Assembly: GCF_014652235.1 (NCBI RefSeq)
Contig: NZ_BMYK01000003.1
Coordinates: 322,547-386,546, forward strand
Reading direction: 5' to 3'
Source: Pseudorhodoferax aquiterrae
Lineage (GTDB): Bacteria; Pseudomonadota; Gammaproteobacteria; Burkholderiales; Burkholderiaceae_C
DNA length: 64,000 bases
The position numbers and the translations under genes were made by a program. The notes under the pieces are model-generated. The model was not told where the DNA came from. It ran no database searches and saw only the letters and a program-made list of their open reading frames with translations. Shown one piece after another: positions 25,629 through 33,217 of the stretch (position 1 is its first letter; every line of letters starts with the position of its first letter).

Positions 25629-26093
25629 TTATTCGATGACGAACAGCGGCTGGCCGTACTCGACGGCCTGGCCGTTCTCGCACAGGATCTGCGTGATCGT
25701 GCCGGCCTTGTCGGCCTCGATCTCGTTGAGGATCTTCATGGCCTCGATGATGCAGACCGTGTCGCCTTCCTTCACCGTGCTGCCGACCTCGACGAAGGCC
25801 TTGGCGCCGGGGCTGGGCGAACGGTAGAAGGTGCCAACCATGGGCGATTTGGCCACATGGCCCTTGATGGCCGGCGCTGCGGGCGCGGGCGCAGGAGCGG
25901 CTGCAGCCGCGGGTGCGGTGGCGGCCTCGGCCGCAGGCTGGGCGGCTTGTACGGGTGCGGCCACGTAGGCCACGGGGCCCGGGGGGACGCCCTTGACGAT
26001 GCGGACCTTGCCCTCGGCTTCGGTGATTTCCAGCTCGGAGACGTTGGAGTCCGAGACCAGGTCGATCAAGGTCTTGAGTTTGCGTAAATCCAT
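25629..26093 (-). CDS. accB: Biotin carboxyl carrier protein
   Basis: AccB carries the biotin that shuttles carboxyl groups between AccC and the AccAD carboxyltransferase. The 154-residue protein has an N-terminal AccC-interaction region (1-38), an alanine/proline-rich flexible linker (about 45-75) and the biotinyl domain with EAMK, K120 being the biotinylated lysine. AGGAG precedes the ATG. It is the first gene of the accB-accC-prmA run. The 123 bases upstream, to the TlpA-like gene, are AT-richer than average and probably hold its promoter, but I could not settle on hexamers. Confidence 0.97.
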   Translation of the reverse strand: MDLRKLKTLIDLVSDSNVSELEITEAEGKVRIVKGVPPGPVAYVAAPVQAAQPAAEAATAPAAAAAPAPAPAAPAIKGHVAKSPMVGTFYRSPSPGAKAFVEVGSTVKEGDTVCIIEAMKILNEIEADKAGTITQILCENGQAVEYGQPLFVIE

Positions 26094-26216
26094 GAAGGCT
26101 CCTGTCGCCCAGACGAAAACGCTGGAATCTAACTCAAATCCAGCAAACTTTCGCCTATTGCAGGCAATTTAGACGTTCTTCGCCGATCAACGACGAAGTG
26201 AATTGCAGCGACGGAC

Positions 26217-26765
26217 TTAGGAAGCGCGGATTTGCGCTGCCCACCGTTGCAAATCTTGGGGGGTGATTTGCCCTATTTTACGTTCGACCACATGTCCGGC
26301 CGCGTCCAGCACCAAAGTGAAGGGCAGGCCGCCGGCTTGGTTGCCGAGTTCCTTGACCACCGATAGGCCCGCCAGGCCCAGGATGCCGACCGGGAAACCG
26401 ACGGGCGTCTTGTCCAGGAATTTCTGTACCGCTGCCGGTTTATCGACGGCGAGGCCGACGACTTGCCAGCCGTTGGGGCCATGTTGACGGAAGAAGGCGT
26501 CGATCATGGGCAGCTCCTCGACGCACGGCGGGCACCAGGGGGCCCAGAAATTGACCAGCAGCGCTCGCCCCCGGAAGTCGGCCATGGGCAGCTTGCCACC
26601 GTCCGGACGCTCGCTCTGCAGAGACCACAGGCCGGCGCTTTCGGGCGGAACCGCGGCACCGAAGCGGCGCGACCACCACGCCGCGCCGGCGCCGGCCACC
26701 AGGGCACAGGCGCCCGCGGCCAGCAGCACGCCACGCCGGGCCGCAGAGAAGGTCTGGTCCGTCAT
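26217..26765 (-). CDS. TlpA/ResA-like thioredoxin-fold protein
   Basis: A 182-residue membrane-anchored or exported thiol-disulfide protein: an N-terminal basic stretch (SAARRGVLL) and hydrophobic helix to about 31, then a thioredoxin fold with the active site WCPPC (C78, C81) and the cis-proline segment GGLPFTLV. The family reduces or isomerises disulfides in the periplasm, for instance in cytochrome c maturation. The double arginine is only a weak Tat-like motif. Its start overlaps the stop of the upstream unknown gene (ATGA), so the two are coupled. Confidence 0.85.
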   Translation of the reverse strand: MTDQTFSAARRGVLLAAGACALVAGAGAAWWSRRFGAAVPPESAGLWSLQSERPDGGKLPMADFRGRALLVNFWAPWCPPCVEELPMIDAFFRQHGPNGWQVVGLAVDKPAAVQKFLDKTPVGFPVGILGLAGLSVVKELGNQAGGLPFTLVLDAAGHVVERKIGQITPQDLQRWAAQIRAS

Positions 26766-27358
26766 GCCGCAGCCTCCTCGACCACGAGCTTGCGCACGGC
26801 CTCGAGGCTGCCGCGTGGCGTGCGGCCTCGCGCATCGGGCTTCAAGGCACCGCGCAGGTCGCCCAGGTCGTGCACCAGCAGGTGAACGCCGATGGTCTCG
26901 CCGAGTTCGGCGCAGGAGCTGTGCAGGCTCAGGGCATCGACCGGGTCGCCCCGGAAGCCGGGCACGGTGCTGGGCTCGTAGCGCACGCCGCGGTCGATCA
27001 GCAGGATTTCGGCCGACTTGGGGTCGTCGCAGAACAGCTGCAGGTAGATGTCGGAGCGGCGCGTGGCCGTGCCGTACCACACGGCGCCAGCCAGGTGCGG
27101 GCGAAAAATCTCCAACCGCTCCATCCAGGTCAGAGCCAGCCGGCGCAGCGCCGCGAGCTCCCGGGGCTGTGTATCGGCGCAGAAGATGGCGATGTGCTCG
27201 CGCACCGCGTCCTCCAGCTCGTCGTTGCCCGGCAGCCGCGCGCGCGGCCCCAGGCCCAGCTGCTGGACGGCGCGGCGCTTCGCGGCGCCCCACTCCAGCC
27301 CGTCGTCGACCACCATGCGCGCTGCGACAGCCGCGATCTCTGCACTTGCGTTGTCCAT
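26762..27358 (-). CDS. Conserved protein of unknown function beside mpl
   Basis: A 198-residue cytoplasmic protein with no signal peptide or membrane helix. The middle contains AVWYGTATRRSDIYLQLF, which loosely resembles the G-S/T-x-x-R-x-S-D-x-D/L pattern of nucleotidyltransferase folds; this is a pattern impression, not an established assignment. It is divergent from mpl with 55 bases between starts, and I recall relatives carrying misleading MurC-type ligase names because of this neighbour; no ligase motif is present. Its stop overlaps the TlpA-like gene by 4 bases. A CACAAT lies 6 bases before the ATG, suggesting a leaderless transcript. Confidence 0.7.
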   Translation of the reverse strand: MDNASAEIAAVAARMVVDDGLEWGAAKRRAVQQLGLGPRARLPGNDELEDAVREHIAIFCADTQPRELAALRRLALTWMERLEIFRPHLAGAVWYGTATRRSDIYLQLFCDDPKSAEILLIDRGVRYEPSTVPGFRGDPVDALSLHSSCAELGETIGVHLLVHDLGDLRGALKPDARGRTPRGSLEAVRKLVVEEAAA

Positions 27359-27364
27359 GGGCGG

Positions 27365-27407
27365 ATTGTGCGCCCCGTCCGAACAGCCCCTGCGCCACTC
27401 CTAGAAT
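27365..27407. promoter_or_regulatory. Back-to-back -10 elements between the unknown gene and mpl
   Basis: On the plus strand TAGAAT (27402-27407) ends 6 bases before the mpl ATG. On the minus strand CACAAT (27365-27370) ends 6 bases before the other gene's ATG. Both would give mRNAs starting at or next to the start codon, and neither gene has a Shine-Dalgarno sequence. -35 hexamers are not convincing. Confidence 0.5.
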
Positions 27408-27413
27408 CCCGCG

Positions 27414-28811
27414 ATGCACATCCATATCCTGGGCATCTGCGGCACCTTCATGGGCGGCCTGGCGGCGCTGGCGCGCAGCGCCGGCCACCGCGTGACCGGC
27501 TGCGATGCCGGCGTCTACCCCCCCATGAGCGACCAGCTCCGTGCGCTCGGCATCGAGCTGATCGAAGGCTTCGGCGCGGACCAGATGGCGCTGAAGCCCG
27601 ACGTCTTCGTGGTCGGCAACGTGGTGTCCCGCGCACGCCTGCCCGACGGCACGCCCAAGTTTCCGCTCATGGAGGCCATCCTGGACGCGGGCGCGGCCTA
27701 CACCAGCGGCCCGCAGTGGCTGGCCGAGCAGTTGCTGCAAGGCCGGCATGTGCTGGCCGTCGCCGGCACACACGGCAAGACCACCACCACCTCCATGCTG
27801 GCCTGGATCCTCGACTGCGCGCGCCTGAACCCCGGCTTCCTGGTCGGCGGCGTGCCATTGAATTTCGGCATCTCGGCCCGCCTCGGCGCGCCCGGTGGCT
27901 GCTTCGTGATCGAGGCCGACGAGTACGACACGGCCTTCTTCGACAAGCGCAGCAAGTTCGTGCACTACCGGCCGCGCACCGCCGTGCTGAACAACCTGGA
28001 GTTCGACCACGCCGACATCTTCGACGACCTGGCCGCCATCGAGCGCCAGTTCCACCACCTCGTGCGCACCGTGCCGGGCCGGGGCCGCGTGGTCGTCAAC
28101 GCCGAGGAGAGCAGCCTCGCGCGCGTGCTGGCCCAGGGCTGCTGGAGCGAGACCGTGGGCTTCGGTGCAGGCGGGCGCTTCACGGCCGAAGGCACGGCCG
28201 AACAGTTCAGCGTGCTGGACCAGGGCCGGCCCGTCGCCCAGGTGCACTGGTCGCTCTCGGGCCTGCACAACCGCATGAACGCGCTGGCGGCGATCGCCGC
28301 GGCCGAGCACCTGGGCGTGGCGCCGGCCGTAGCGGCCGAGGCCCTGCAGCGTTTCGAGAACGTGCGCCGCCGCATGGAACTGCGCGGCGAGGTCGCGGCC
28401 GCCGGCGGCACGGTGCGCGTCTACGACGACTTCGCCCACCACCCCACGGCCATCCGGACCACGGTGGACGGCCTGCGCGCGCAGATCGGCCCCGCCGGCG
28501 GCCGCATCCTGGCCATCTTCGAGCCCCGCAGCAACACCATGAAGCTGGGCAGCATGAGTGCCAAGCTGCCCTGGAGCCTGGAATCGGCCGACCTGGCCTT
28601 TTGCCACGCCGCGGGGCTGGGCTGGAACCCGCGCGAGGCCCTGGCGGCCATGGGCGAGCGCCTGCAGGTGGCCGACAGCATCGACCAACTGCTCGTCCAG
28701 GTGCTGGCCGCCGTGCAACCGGGCGACCATCTGCTGTGCATGAGCAACGGTGGCTTCGGCGGCGTGCACACCCGCCTGCTCGACGCACTGAAGGCGCGCT
28801 TCACTCAGTAG
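27414..28811 (+). CDS. mpl: UDP-MurNAc:tripeptide ligase Mpl
   Basis: Mpl reattaches recycled L-Ala-gamma-D-Glu-meso-DAP to UDP-MurNAc, bypassing MurC, MurD and MurE. The 465-residue Mur ligase has an N-terminal Rossmann-like domain beginning HILGICGTFMGG, the ATP-binding loop GTHGKTTTT (from 118), the EADEYDTAFFDKRSKF segment characteristic of Mpl, and the C-terminal domain with YDDFAHHPTA. GICGTFMGG, where MurC has GVGGAGMSG, separates it from MurC, which is also in this window at 49.8 kb. Its last 7 bases overlap a convergent small gene. Confidence 0.96.
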   Translation: MHIHILGICGTFMGGLAALARSAGHRVTGCDAGVYPPMSDQLRALGIELIEGFGADQMALKPDVFVVGNVVSRARLPDGTPKFPLMEAILDAGAAYTSGPQWLAEQLLQGRHVLAVAGTHGKTTTTSMLAWILDCARLNPGFLVGGVPLNFGISARLGAPGGCFVIEADEYDTAFFDKRSKFVHYRPRTAVLNNLEFDHADIFDDLAAIERQFHHLVRTVPGRGRVVVNAEESSLARVLAQGCWSETVGFGAGGRFTAEGTAEQFSVLDQGRPVAQVHWSLSGLHNRMNALAAIAAAEHLGVAPAVAAEALQRFENVRRRMELRGEVAAAGGTVRVYDDFAHHPTAIRTTVDGLRAQIGPAGGRILAIFEPRSNTMKLGSMSAKLPWSLESADLAFCHAAGLGWNPREALAAMGERLQVADSIDQLLVQVLAAVQPGDHLLCMSNGGFGGVHTRLLDALKARFTQ

Positions 28812-29116
28812 CTGACGCTCAGCTGATCGAGATCCAGCCGCACGACGGGCTTGGCCAGCGCCGCGCTCGCCGCACGCGCGAAGCTGGAAAACCACTGCGG
28901 ATCGGCCAGCAGCTCGGGGCCCGCTGCGCGCGCGATGGCGATCAGCTTGTCGGCCAGCAACACCTTGCCGGTGGCGCGCAGCGGCTCGCATTCCAGCTGC
29001 ACGAACTGCGTGTCCAGCCAGCTGCGCGCCTGCTCCTGCAGCATGGGCGTCGCGTCTTCGAGGTCGAAACGCAATTCCTGGCCACCGGCCAGCCGCACGG
29101 ACACTTCACTGCGCAT
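28805..29116 (-). CDS. Small conserved protein of unknown function
   Basis: A 103-residue soluble protein without signal peptide, cysteines forming metal sites or other motifs I recognise. It is mixed alpha/beta in appearance, with an N-terminal segment V-R-L-A-G-G-Q-E-L-R-F-D-L-E-D and a C-terminal V-V-R-L-D-L-D-Q-L-S-V. I place the start at 29116 because GGGAGCG lies 5-11 bases upstream. It converges with mpl (7-base overlap) and follows no gene closely on its strand: aroG ends 68 bases before its start, so it may be transcribed with aroG. Confidence 0.6.
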   Translation of the reverse strand: MRSEVSVRLAGGQELRFDLEDATPMLQEQARSWLDTQFVQLECEPLRATGKVLLADKLIAIARAAGPELLADPQWFSSFARAASAALAKPVVRLDLDQLSVSY

Positions 29117-29184
29117 GCTCGCTCCCTGCAAAGCGCCCAGCATCGCCGCGGAGCCGCACCGCCGCAATCGACGCAAACCCGACT

Positions 29185-30303
29185 TCAGCCGGCTGCACGG
29201 CGCTTGGCCACGGCCCGTGCCAAGGTGTCCAGCACGTCGACCGAAGGCTCCCAGCCCAGGCAGGCATCGGTGATGCTCTTGCCGTAGGCCAGCGCCTGCA
29301 CGCTGTCCTTGCCCGGCGTGAACTTCTGCGCACCGGCCACGAGGTGGCTCTCCACCATGACGCCGAAGACCTGGCGCGATCCGCCCGCGATCTGGGCCGC
29401 GATGTCGCCGGCCACCTCGGCCTGCTTCTCGTGCTGCTTGCTGCTGTTGGCATGGCTGCAGTCCACCATGAGGCTCGGCTGCATGCCGGCGGCGGCCAGT
29501 TCCTTGCAGGCAGCGGCCACGCTGGCGGCGTCGTAGTTGGGCGCCTTGCCGCCGCGCAGGATCACATGGCAATCCTTGTTGCCGTTGGTCTGCACGATGG
29601 CGACCTGGCCGTTCTTGTGCACCGACAGGAAGTGGTGGCCGCGCGCAGCCGCCTGGATGGCATCGGTGGCGATGCGGATGTTGCCGTCCGTGCCGTTCTT
29701 GAAGCCGATCGGCGCCGACAGGCCGGAGGCCAGTTCGCGGTGCACCTGGCTTTCGGTCGTCCGCGCGCCGATCGCACCCCAGGCGATCAGGTCGCCGATG
29801 TACTGCGGCGAGATCACATCCAGAAATTCACTGCCGGCCGGCAGGCCCAGGCGGTTGATATCGGTCAAGAGCTGGCGTGCGATGCGCAGGCCTTCGTCGA
29901 TGCGGTAGCTCTCGTCCAGGTAGGGATCGTTGATCAAACCCTTCCAGCCCACGGTGGTGCGCGGCTTCTCGAAGTAGACCCGCATGACGATCTCCAAATC
30001 GTCCGCGTACTTGTCGCGCAGCGGCTTCAAGCGGCGCGCGTACTCCAGCGCGGCGGCCGGATCGTGGATCGAACAGGGGCCGATGACGACCAGCAGGCGG
30101 TCGTCCTTGCCGGCCATGATGTCGTGGATGCGGGCCCGGGTGCGGCTGATCAGCGCCTCGACCGGCGTGCCGCGGATCGGGAAGAAGCGGATCAGATGTT
30201 CGGGAGGCGGGAGCACGTTGATGTCCTTGATGCGTTCGTCGTCGGTCTGGCTGGTTTTCTCGACGTTCGCGTACCAGGCGTCGGGGATCTGTTGCGTGCT
30301 CAT
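29185..30303 (-). CDS. aroG: 3-deoxy-7-phosphoheptulonate (DAHP) synthase
   Basis: This class I DAHP synthase condenses phosphoenolpyruvate with erythrose 4-phosphate, the first step of the shikimate pathway and the usual point of feedback by Phe, Tyr or Trp. The 372-residue protein has the family's IGPCSIHDP, EKPRTTVGWKGLINDP, KNGTDGN and the metal-site segment DCSHANS. It belongs to the AroF/G/H type; which amino acid inhibits it cannot be read safely here. GGAAGAG precedes the ATG. Just upstream, within the RNA leader, are a 13-bp intrinsic terminator and a 24-codon leader peptide gene rich in Phe, Tyr and Trp codons, so expression is probably set by transcription attenuation. aroE at 39.6 kb is a later step of the same pathway. 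Confidence 0.96.
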   Translation of the reverse strand: MSTQQIPDAWYANVEKTSQTDDERIKDINVLPPPEHLIRFFPIRGTPVEALISRTRARIHDIMAGKDDRLLVVIGPCSIHDPAAALEYARRLKPLRDKYADDLEIVMRVYFEKPRTTVGWKGLINDPYLDESYRIDEGLRIARQLLTDINRLGLPAGSEFLDVISPQYIGDLIAWGAIGARTTESQVHRELASGLSAPIGFKNGTDGNIRIATDAIQAAARGHHFLSVHKNGQVAIVQTNGNKDCHVILRGGKAPNYDAASVAAACKELAAAGMQPSLMVDCSHANSSKQHEKQAEVAGDIAAQIAGGSRQVFGVMVESHLVAGAQKFTPGKDSVQALAYGKSITDACLGWEPSVDVLDTLARAVAKRRAAG

Positions 30304-30335
30304 GGTCTCTTCCGTTGGTTGAAATCGATGGGGCC

Positions 30336-30373
30336 AAAAAAAACCGCCGGTCCTTGCGGTACCGGCGGTTTTT
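30336..30373 (-). terminator. Attenuator terminator in the aroG leader
   Basis: On the minus strand AAAAACCGCCGGT (30373-30361) pairs perfectly with ACCGGCGGTTTTT (30351-30339) around a 9-base loop, and the T-run continues to 30336. It lies 32 bases before the aroG ATG and after the leader peptide stop. The 7-mer CCGGCGG of its second arm also occurs inside the leader peptide gene (30422-30416), where it could pair with the first arm (CCGCCGG, 30368-30362) as an antiterminator. Confidence 0.85.
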
Positions 30374-30396
30374 GGAGGTTCTTTGCTAGCTGCTGT

Positions 30397-30471
30397 TTAC
30401 GCGCGCGCCTCTCGTCCGCCGGATTCCGGGAACCAAAAGTAGGCAAAGTAAAAAGCGCGGGAGGCAGACAT
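30397..30471 (-). CDS. aroG leader peptide (aromatic-rich)
   Basis: A 24-codon open frame from ATG at 30471 to TAA at 30397. Codons 7-14 encode F-Y-F-A-Y-F-W-F: four Phe, two Tyr and one Trp in eight residues, in an otherwise unremarkable short peptide. It ends 24 bases before a perfect intrinsic terminator, itself 32 bases before aroG (DAHP synthase). This is the layout of ribosome-mediated attenuators such as the pheA and trp leaders. The expected logic is that stalling at aromatic codons leaves the downstream CCGGCGG free to sequester the first arm of the terminator. One reservation is that this segment lies inside the peptide gene, 5-7 codons before the stop, not after it. A -10-like TAGAGT lies 8 bases before the ATG, with no ribosome binding site. 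Confidence 0.8.
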   Translation of the reverse strand: MSASRAFYFAYFWFPESGGREARA

Positions 30472-30479
30472 CGGGCGCG

Positions 30480-30485
30480 ACTCTA
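30480..30485 (-). promoter_or_regulatory. Extended -10 element for the aroG leader
   Basis: TGC-TAGAGT on the minus strand ends 8 bases before the leader peptide ATG, placing the RNA start about 1-3 bases before that ATG. It lies in the 3'-flank of tldD. No good -35 hexamer was found; read-through from tldD is the alternative source of the leader RNA. Confidence 0.45.
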
Positions 30486-30500
30486 GCACATCCCAACGGG

Positions 30501-31973
30501 TCAGGCCGTGCCGCCGACCGTGAGGCCGTCGATGCGCAGCGTGGGCTGGCCCACGCCGACCGGCACGCTCTGGCCTTCCTTGCCGCAGGTGCCCACGCCC
30601 GAGTCGAGCTTCATGTCGTTGCCGATCATGGACACGCGGGTCAGCGCATCCGGGCCGTTGCCGACCAGCGTCGCGCCCTTGACCGGGTACTGGATCTTGC
30701 CGTTTTCGACCCAGAAGGCCTCGCTCGCAGAGAACACGAACTTGCCCGAGGTGATGTCGACCTGGCCGCCGCCGAAGTTGCTCGCGTACAAGCCCTTCTT
30801 GATGCTGGCGATGATCTCGGCCGGGTCCTTGTCGCCGCCCAGCATGTAGGTGTTGGTCATGCGCGGCATCGGGATGTGGGCATAGCTCTCGCGCCGGCCG
30901 TTGCCCGTGGGCCGGACCTTCATGAGCCGCGCGTTCATGGCGTCCTGGATGTAGCCCTTCAAGATGCCGTCCTCGATCAGCACGTTGCGCTGGCTGGCGT
31001 TGCCCTCGTCGTCCACGTTGAGCGAGCCGCGGCGGTCGGCGATGGTGCCGTCGTCCAGCACGGTCACGCCCTTGGCGGCCACGCGCTGGCCGATGCGGCC
31101 GCTGAATGCGCTCGATCCCTTGCGGTTGAAGTCCCCTTCCAGCCCGTGGCCGATGGCCTCGTGCAGCAGGATGCCGGGCCAGCCCGCCCCCAGCACCACG
31201 GTCATCTCGCCGGCCGGCGCGGGGCGCGCGTCCAGGTTGGTCAGCGCGGCCTGGACGGCCTGGTTCACGTACTCGTCGATGCGCGCGGAATCGAAGTAGG
31301 CCAGGCCGAAGCGGCCGCCGCCGCCGCTGGAGCCGACCTCGCGGCGCGTCTGGCCGGCCACCTGGGCCTCGGCGATCACGGTGACCGACAGGCGCACGAG
31401 CGGCCGCACGTCGGCCGCCAGCGTGCCGTCGGCGCGCGCCACCAGCACCACGTCGTACTCGCTCGCCAGGCCAGCCATGACCTGCACCACGCGCGGGTCC
31501 TTGGCCCGGGCGCGTTGCTCCACCTGTTCGAGCAGCTTGACCTTGGCCGTGCTGTCCAGCGTGGCGATGGGGTCCAGACCGTCGTACAGCGAACGGCTGC
31601 CCGCGATCTTCTGCGCCGGCACCTTGGCACGCCTGCTCTGCGCGGCCGAGGAGATCGCGCGCACGGTGCGCGCGGCGTCCAGCAGCGAGGCCTCGGAAAT
31701 GTCGTCGGAATAGGCGAAGGCGGTCTTCTCGCCGCTGACCGCGCGCACGCCCACACCCTGGTCGATGCTGAAGGAGCCCGTCTTGACGATGCCCTCCTCC
31801 AGGCTCCAGCCCTCGCTGCGCGTGTACTGGAAGTACAGGTCGGCATCGTCGACCTTGTGCGCCTGGATCTCGGCCAGCGCGCGCTGCAGGTGCGCGGGCG
31901 TGAGGCCGAAGGGATCGAGCAGCAGTTGCTGAGCGGTGGCGATGCGGGCCAGGGTGGGTTCGCGGGAAATCAT
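30501..31973 (-). CDS. tldD: TldD metalloprotease subunit
   Basis: TldD, with its partner TldE/PmbA, forms a zinc protease that degrades unfolded peptides and processes antibiotic and toxin precursors such as microcin B17 and CcdA. The 490-residue protein has the zinc motif HEAIGHGLEGD and the conserved glycine-rich segments ASNFGGGQVDITSG and GNGPDALTRVSMIGNDMKLDSG. Length equals the family norm. PmbA is not in this window. The ATG at 31973 is preceded by TAGAAT at 6 bases, suggesting a leaderless transcript separate from rodA 23 bases upstream. Confidence 0.95.
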   Translation of the reverse strand: MISREPTLARIATAQQLLLDPFGLTPAHLQRALAEIQAHKVDDADLYFQYTRSEGWSLEEGIVKTGSFSIDQGVGVRAVSGEKTAFAYSDDISEASLLDAARTVRAISSAAQSRRAKVPAQKIAGSRSLYDGLDPIATLDSTAKVKLLEQVEQRARAKDPRVVQVMAGLASEYDVVLVARADGTLAADVRPLVRLSVTVIAEAQVAGQTRREVGSSGGGGRFGLAYFDSARIDEYVNQAVQAALTNLDARPAPAGEMTVVLGAGWPGILLHEAIGHGLEGDFNRKGSSAFSGRIGQRVAAKGVTVLDDGTIADRRGSLNVDDEGNASQRNVLIEDGILKGYIQDAMNARLMKVRPTGNGRRESYAHIPMPRMTNTYMLGGDKDPAEIIASIKKGLYASNFGGGQVDITSGKFVFSASEAFWVENGKIQYPVKGATLVGNGPDALTRVSMIGNDMKLDSGVGTCGKEGQSVPVGVGQPTLRIDGLTVGGTA

Positions 31974-31979
31974 CCGGTC

Positions 31980-31985
31980 ATTCTA
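31980..31985 (-). promoter_or_regulatory. -10 element implying a leaderless tldD mRNA
   Basis: TAGAAT on the minus strand ends 6 bases before the tldD ATG, inside the 23-base gap after rodA. No Shine-Dalgarno sequence is present. Confidence 0.5.
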
Positions 31986-31996
31986 GGAAGGTGGAC

Positions 31997-33151
31997 CTAG
32001 GTCTGCAGCAGGCGTTTGGATTTCGCGATGGACATCAGGATTCCGAGGCCCATGCCCAGCGTGACCATGGCCGTGCCGCCGTAGCTCACGAAGGGCAGCG
32101 GCACGCCCACCACGGGCAGCATGCCGCTGACCATGCCCATGTTGACGAAGGCGTAGGTGAAGAAGATCAGCGTCACGGCCCCGGCCAGAAGCCGCGAGAA
32201 CAGCGTGGGCGCCTCCAGCGCGATGACCAGTCCGCGCAGGATCAGGAACACGAAGGCCAGGATCAGGAAACCGTTGCCGAGCAGGCCGAACTCCTCGGAA
32301 TAGGCGGCGAAGATGAAGTCGGTCGTGCGCTCGGGAATGAACTCCAGGTGCGTTTGCGTGCCCTGCATGAAGCCCTTGCCGAACACGCCGCCCGAGCCGA
32401 TCGCGATCATGCCCTGCAGGATGTGGAAGCCCTTGCCCAGCGGGTCGCGCGTGGGGTCCATCAGCGTGCAGATGCGCTGCTGCTGGTATTCGCGCAGCAC
32501 CACCCAGCGCACGCCGTCCTGGCACAGGTCGGAGGAGAACCAGACCAGCAGGCCGATGCCGATCGCCCCCAGCAGCACCGGCGGCACGACCAGCCGCCAG
32601 GGCAGGCCGGCGAAGAAGATCACCGACATGCCCGCCGCCGCCACCAGGATGGACGTGCCCAGGTCGGGCTGGTGCATGATCAGCAGCACCGGCACGGCCA
32701 GCAGCACGAAGGCCACGACGAAGTCGAACGGCTGGCGGTGCCCCTCGCGCCGCTGGAACCACCAGGCCAGCATCAGCGGCGTGGCGATCTTGAGGATCTC
32801 GCTGGGCTGGATCACCACGCCCACGTTGATCCAGCGCGTCGCACCTTTCTTGGTGATGCCGAAGAACTCCACGCCCAGCAGCAGCACCACGCCCACCACG
32901 TAGACGGGCACGGCGAACTTCATGAGCTGCTGCGGCGGCACCTGGGCCACGACGAACAGGATGGCGCCGGCCAGCAGCATGTTGCGGCCGTGGTCGACGA
33001 AGCGCGTGCCATGGTCGTAGCCCGAGGAGTACATGGCCAGCAGGCCGGCCCCGCAGAGCAGCAGCACGGCGAAGGCCAGCAGCGCGTCGAAGCCGCGGAA
33101 CAGCGGCAGCGCACGGCGCCACAGCGGAGGATTGTCGAGAACGGCGGCCAT
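31997..33151 (-). CDS. rodA: SEDS peptidoglycan glycosyltransferase RodA
   Basis: RodA polymerises lipid II into glycan strands in the elongation machinery with PBP2 and MreBCD. The 384-residue polytopic protein has about ten membrane segments and SEDS-family signatures: WINVGVVIQPSEILKI, HQPDLGTSILV (containing the catalytic aspartate), and near the end VGVPLPFVSYGGTAM. It differs from FtsW (52.4-53.7 kb) in the Q-P-D-L-G and VPLPFVSYGG wording. Usually mrdA (PBP2) and mreBCD lie just upstream; here the upstream gene is a diguanylate cyclase, so rodA appears separated from the rest of its operon. Confidence 0.94.
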   Translation of the reverse strand: MAAVLDNPPLWRRALPLFRGFDALLAFAVLLLCGAGLLAMYSSGYDHGTRFVDHGRNMLLAGAILFVVAQVPPQQLMKFAVPVYVVGVVLLLGVEFFGITKKGATRWINVGVVIQPSEILKIATPLMLAWWFQRREGHRQPFDFVVAFVLLAVPVLLIMHQPDLGTSILVAAAGMSVIFFAGLPWRLVVPPVLLGAIGIGLLVWFSSDLCQDGVRWVVLREYQQQRICTLMDPTRDPLGKGFHILQGMIAIGSGGVFGKGFMQGTQTHLEFIPERTTDFIFAAYSEEFGLLGNGFLILAFVFLILRGLVIALEAPTLFSRLLAGAVTLIFFTYAFVNMGMVSGMLPVVGVPLPFVSYGGTAMVTLGMGLGILMSIAKSKRLLQT

Positions 33152-33217
33152 GGGAGAGAAAAAATCCGAGCGCGGATTATCCGGCGCGCGCGGCCCGCGG
33201 CGCGCACGGCGGCGCGA

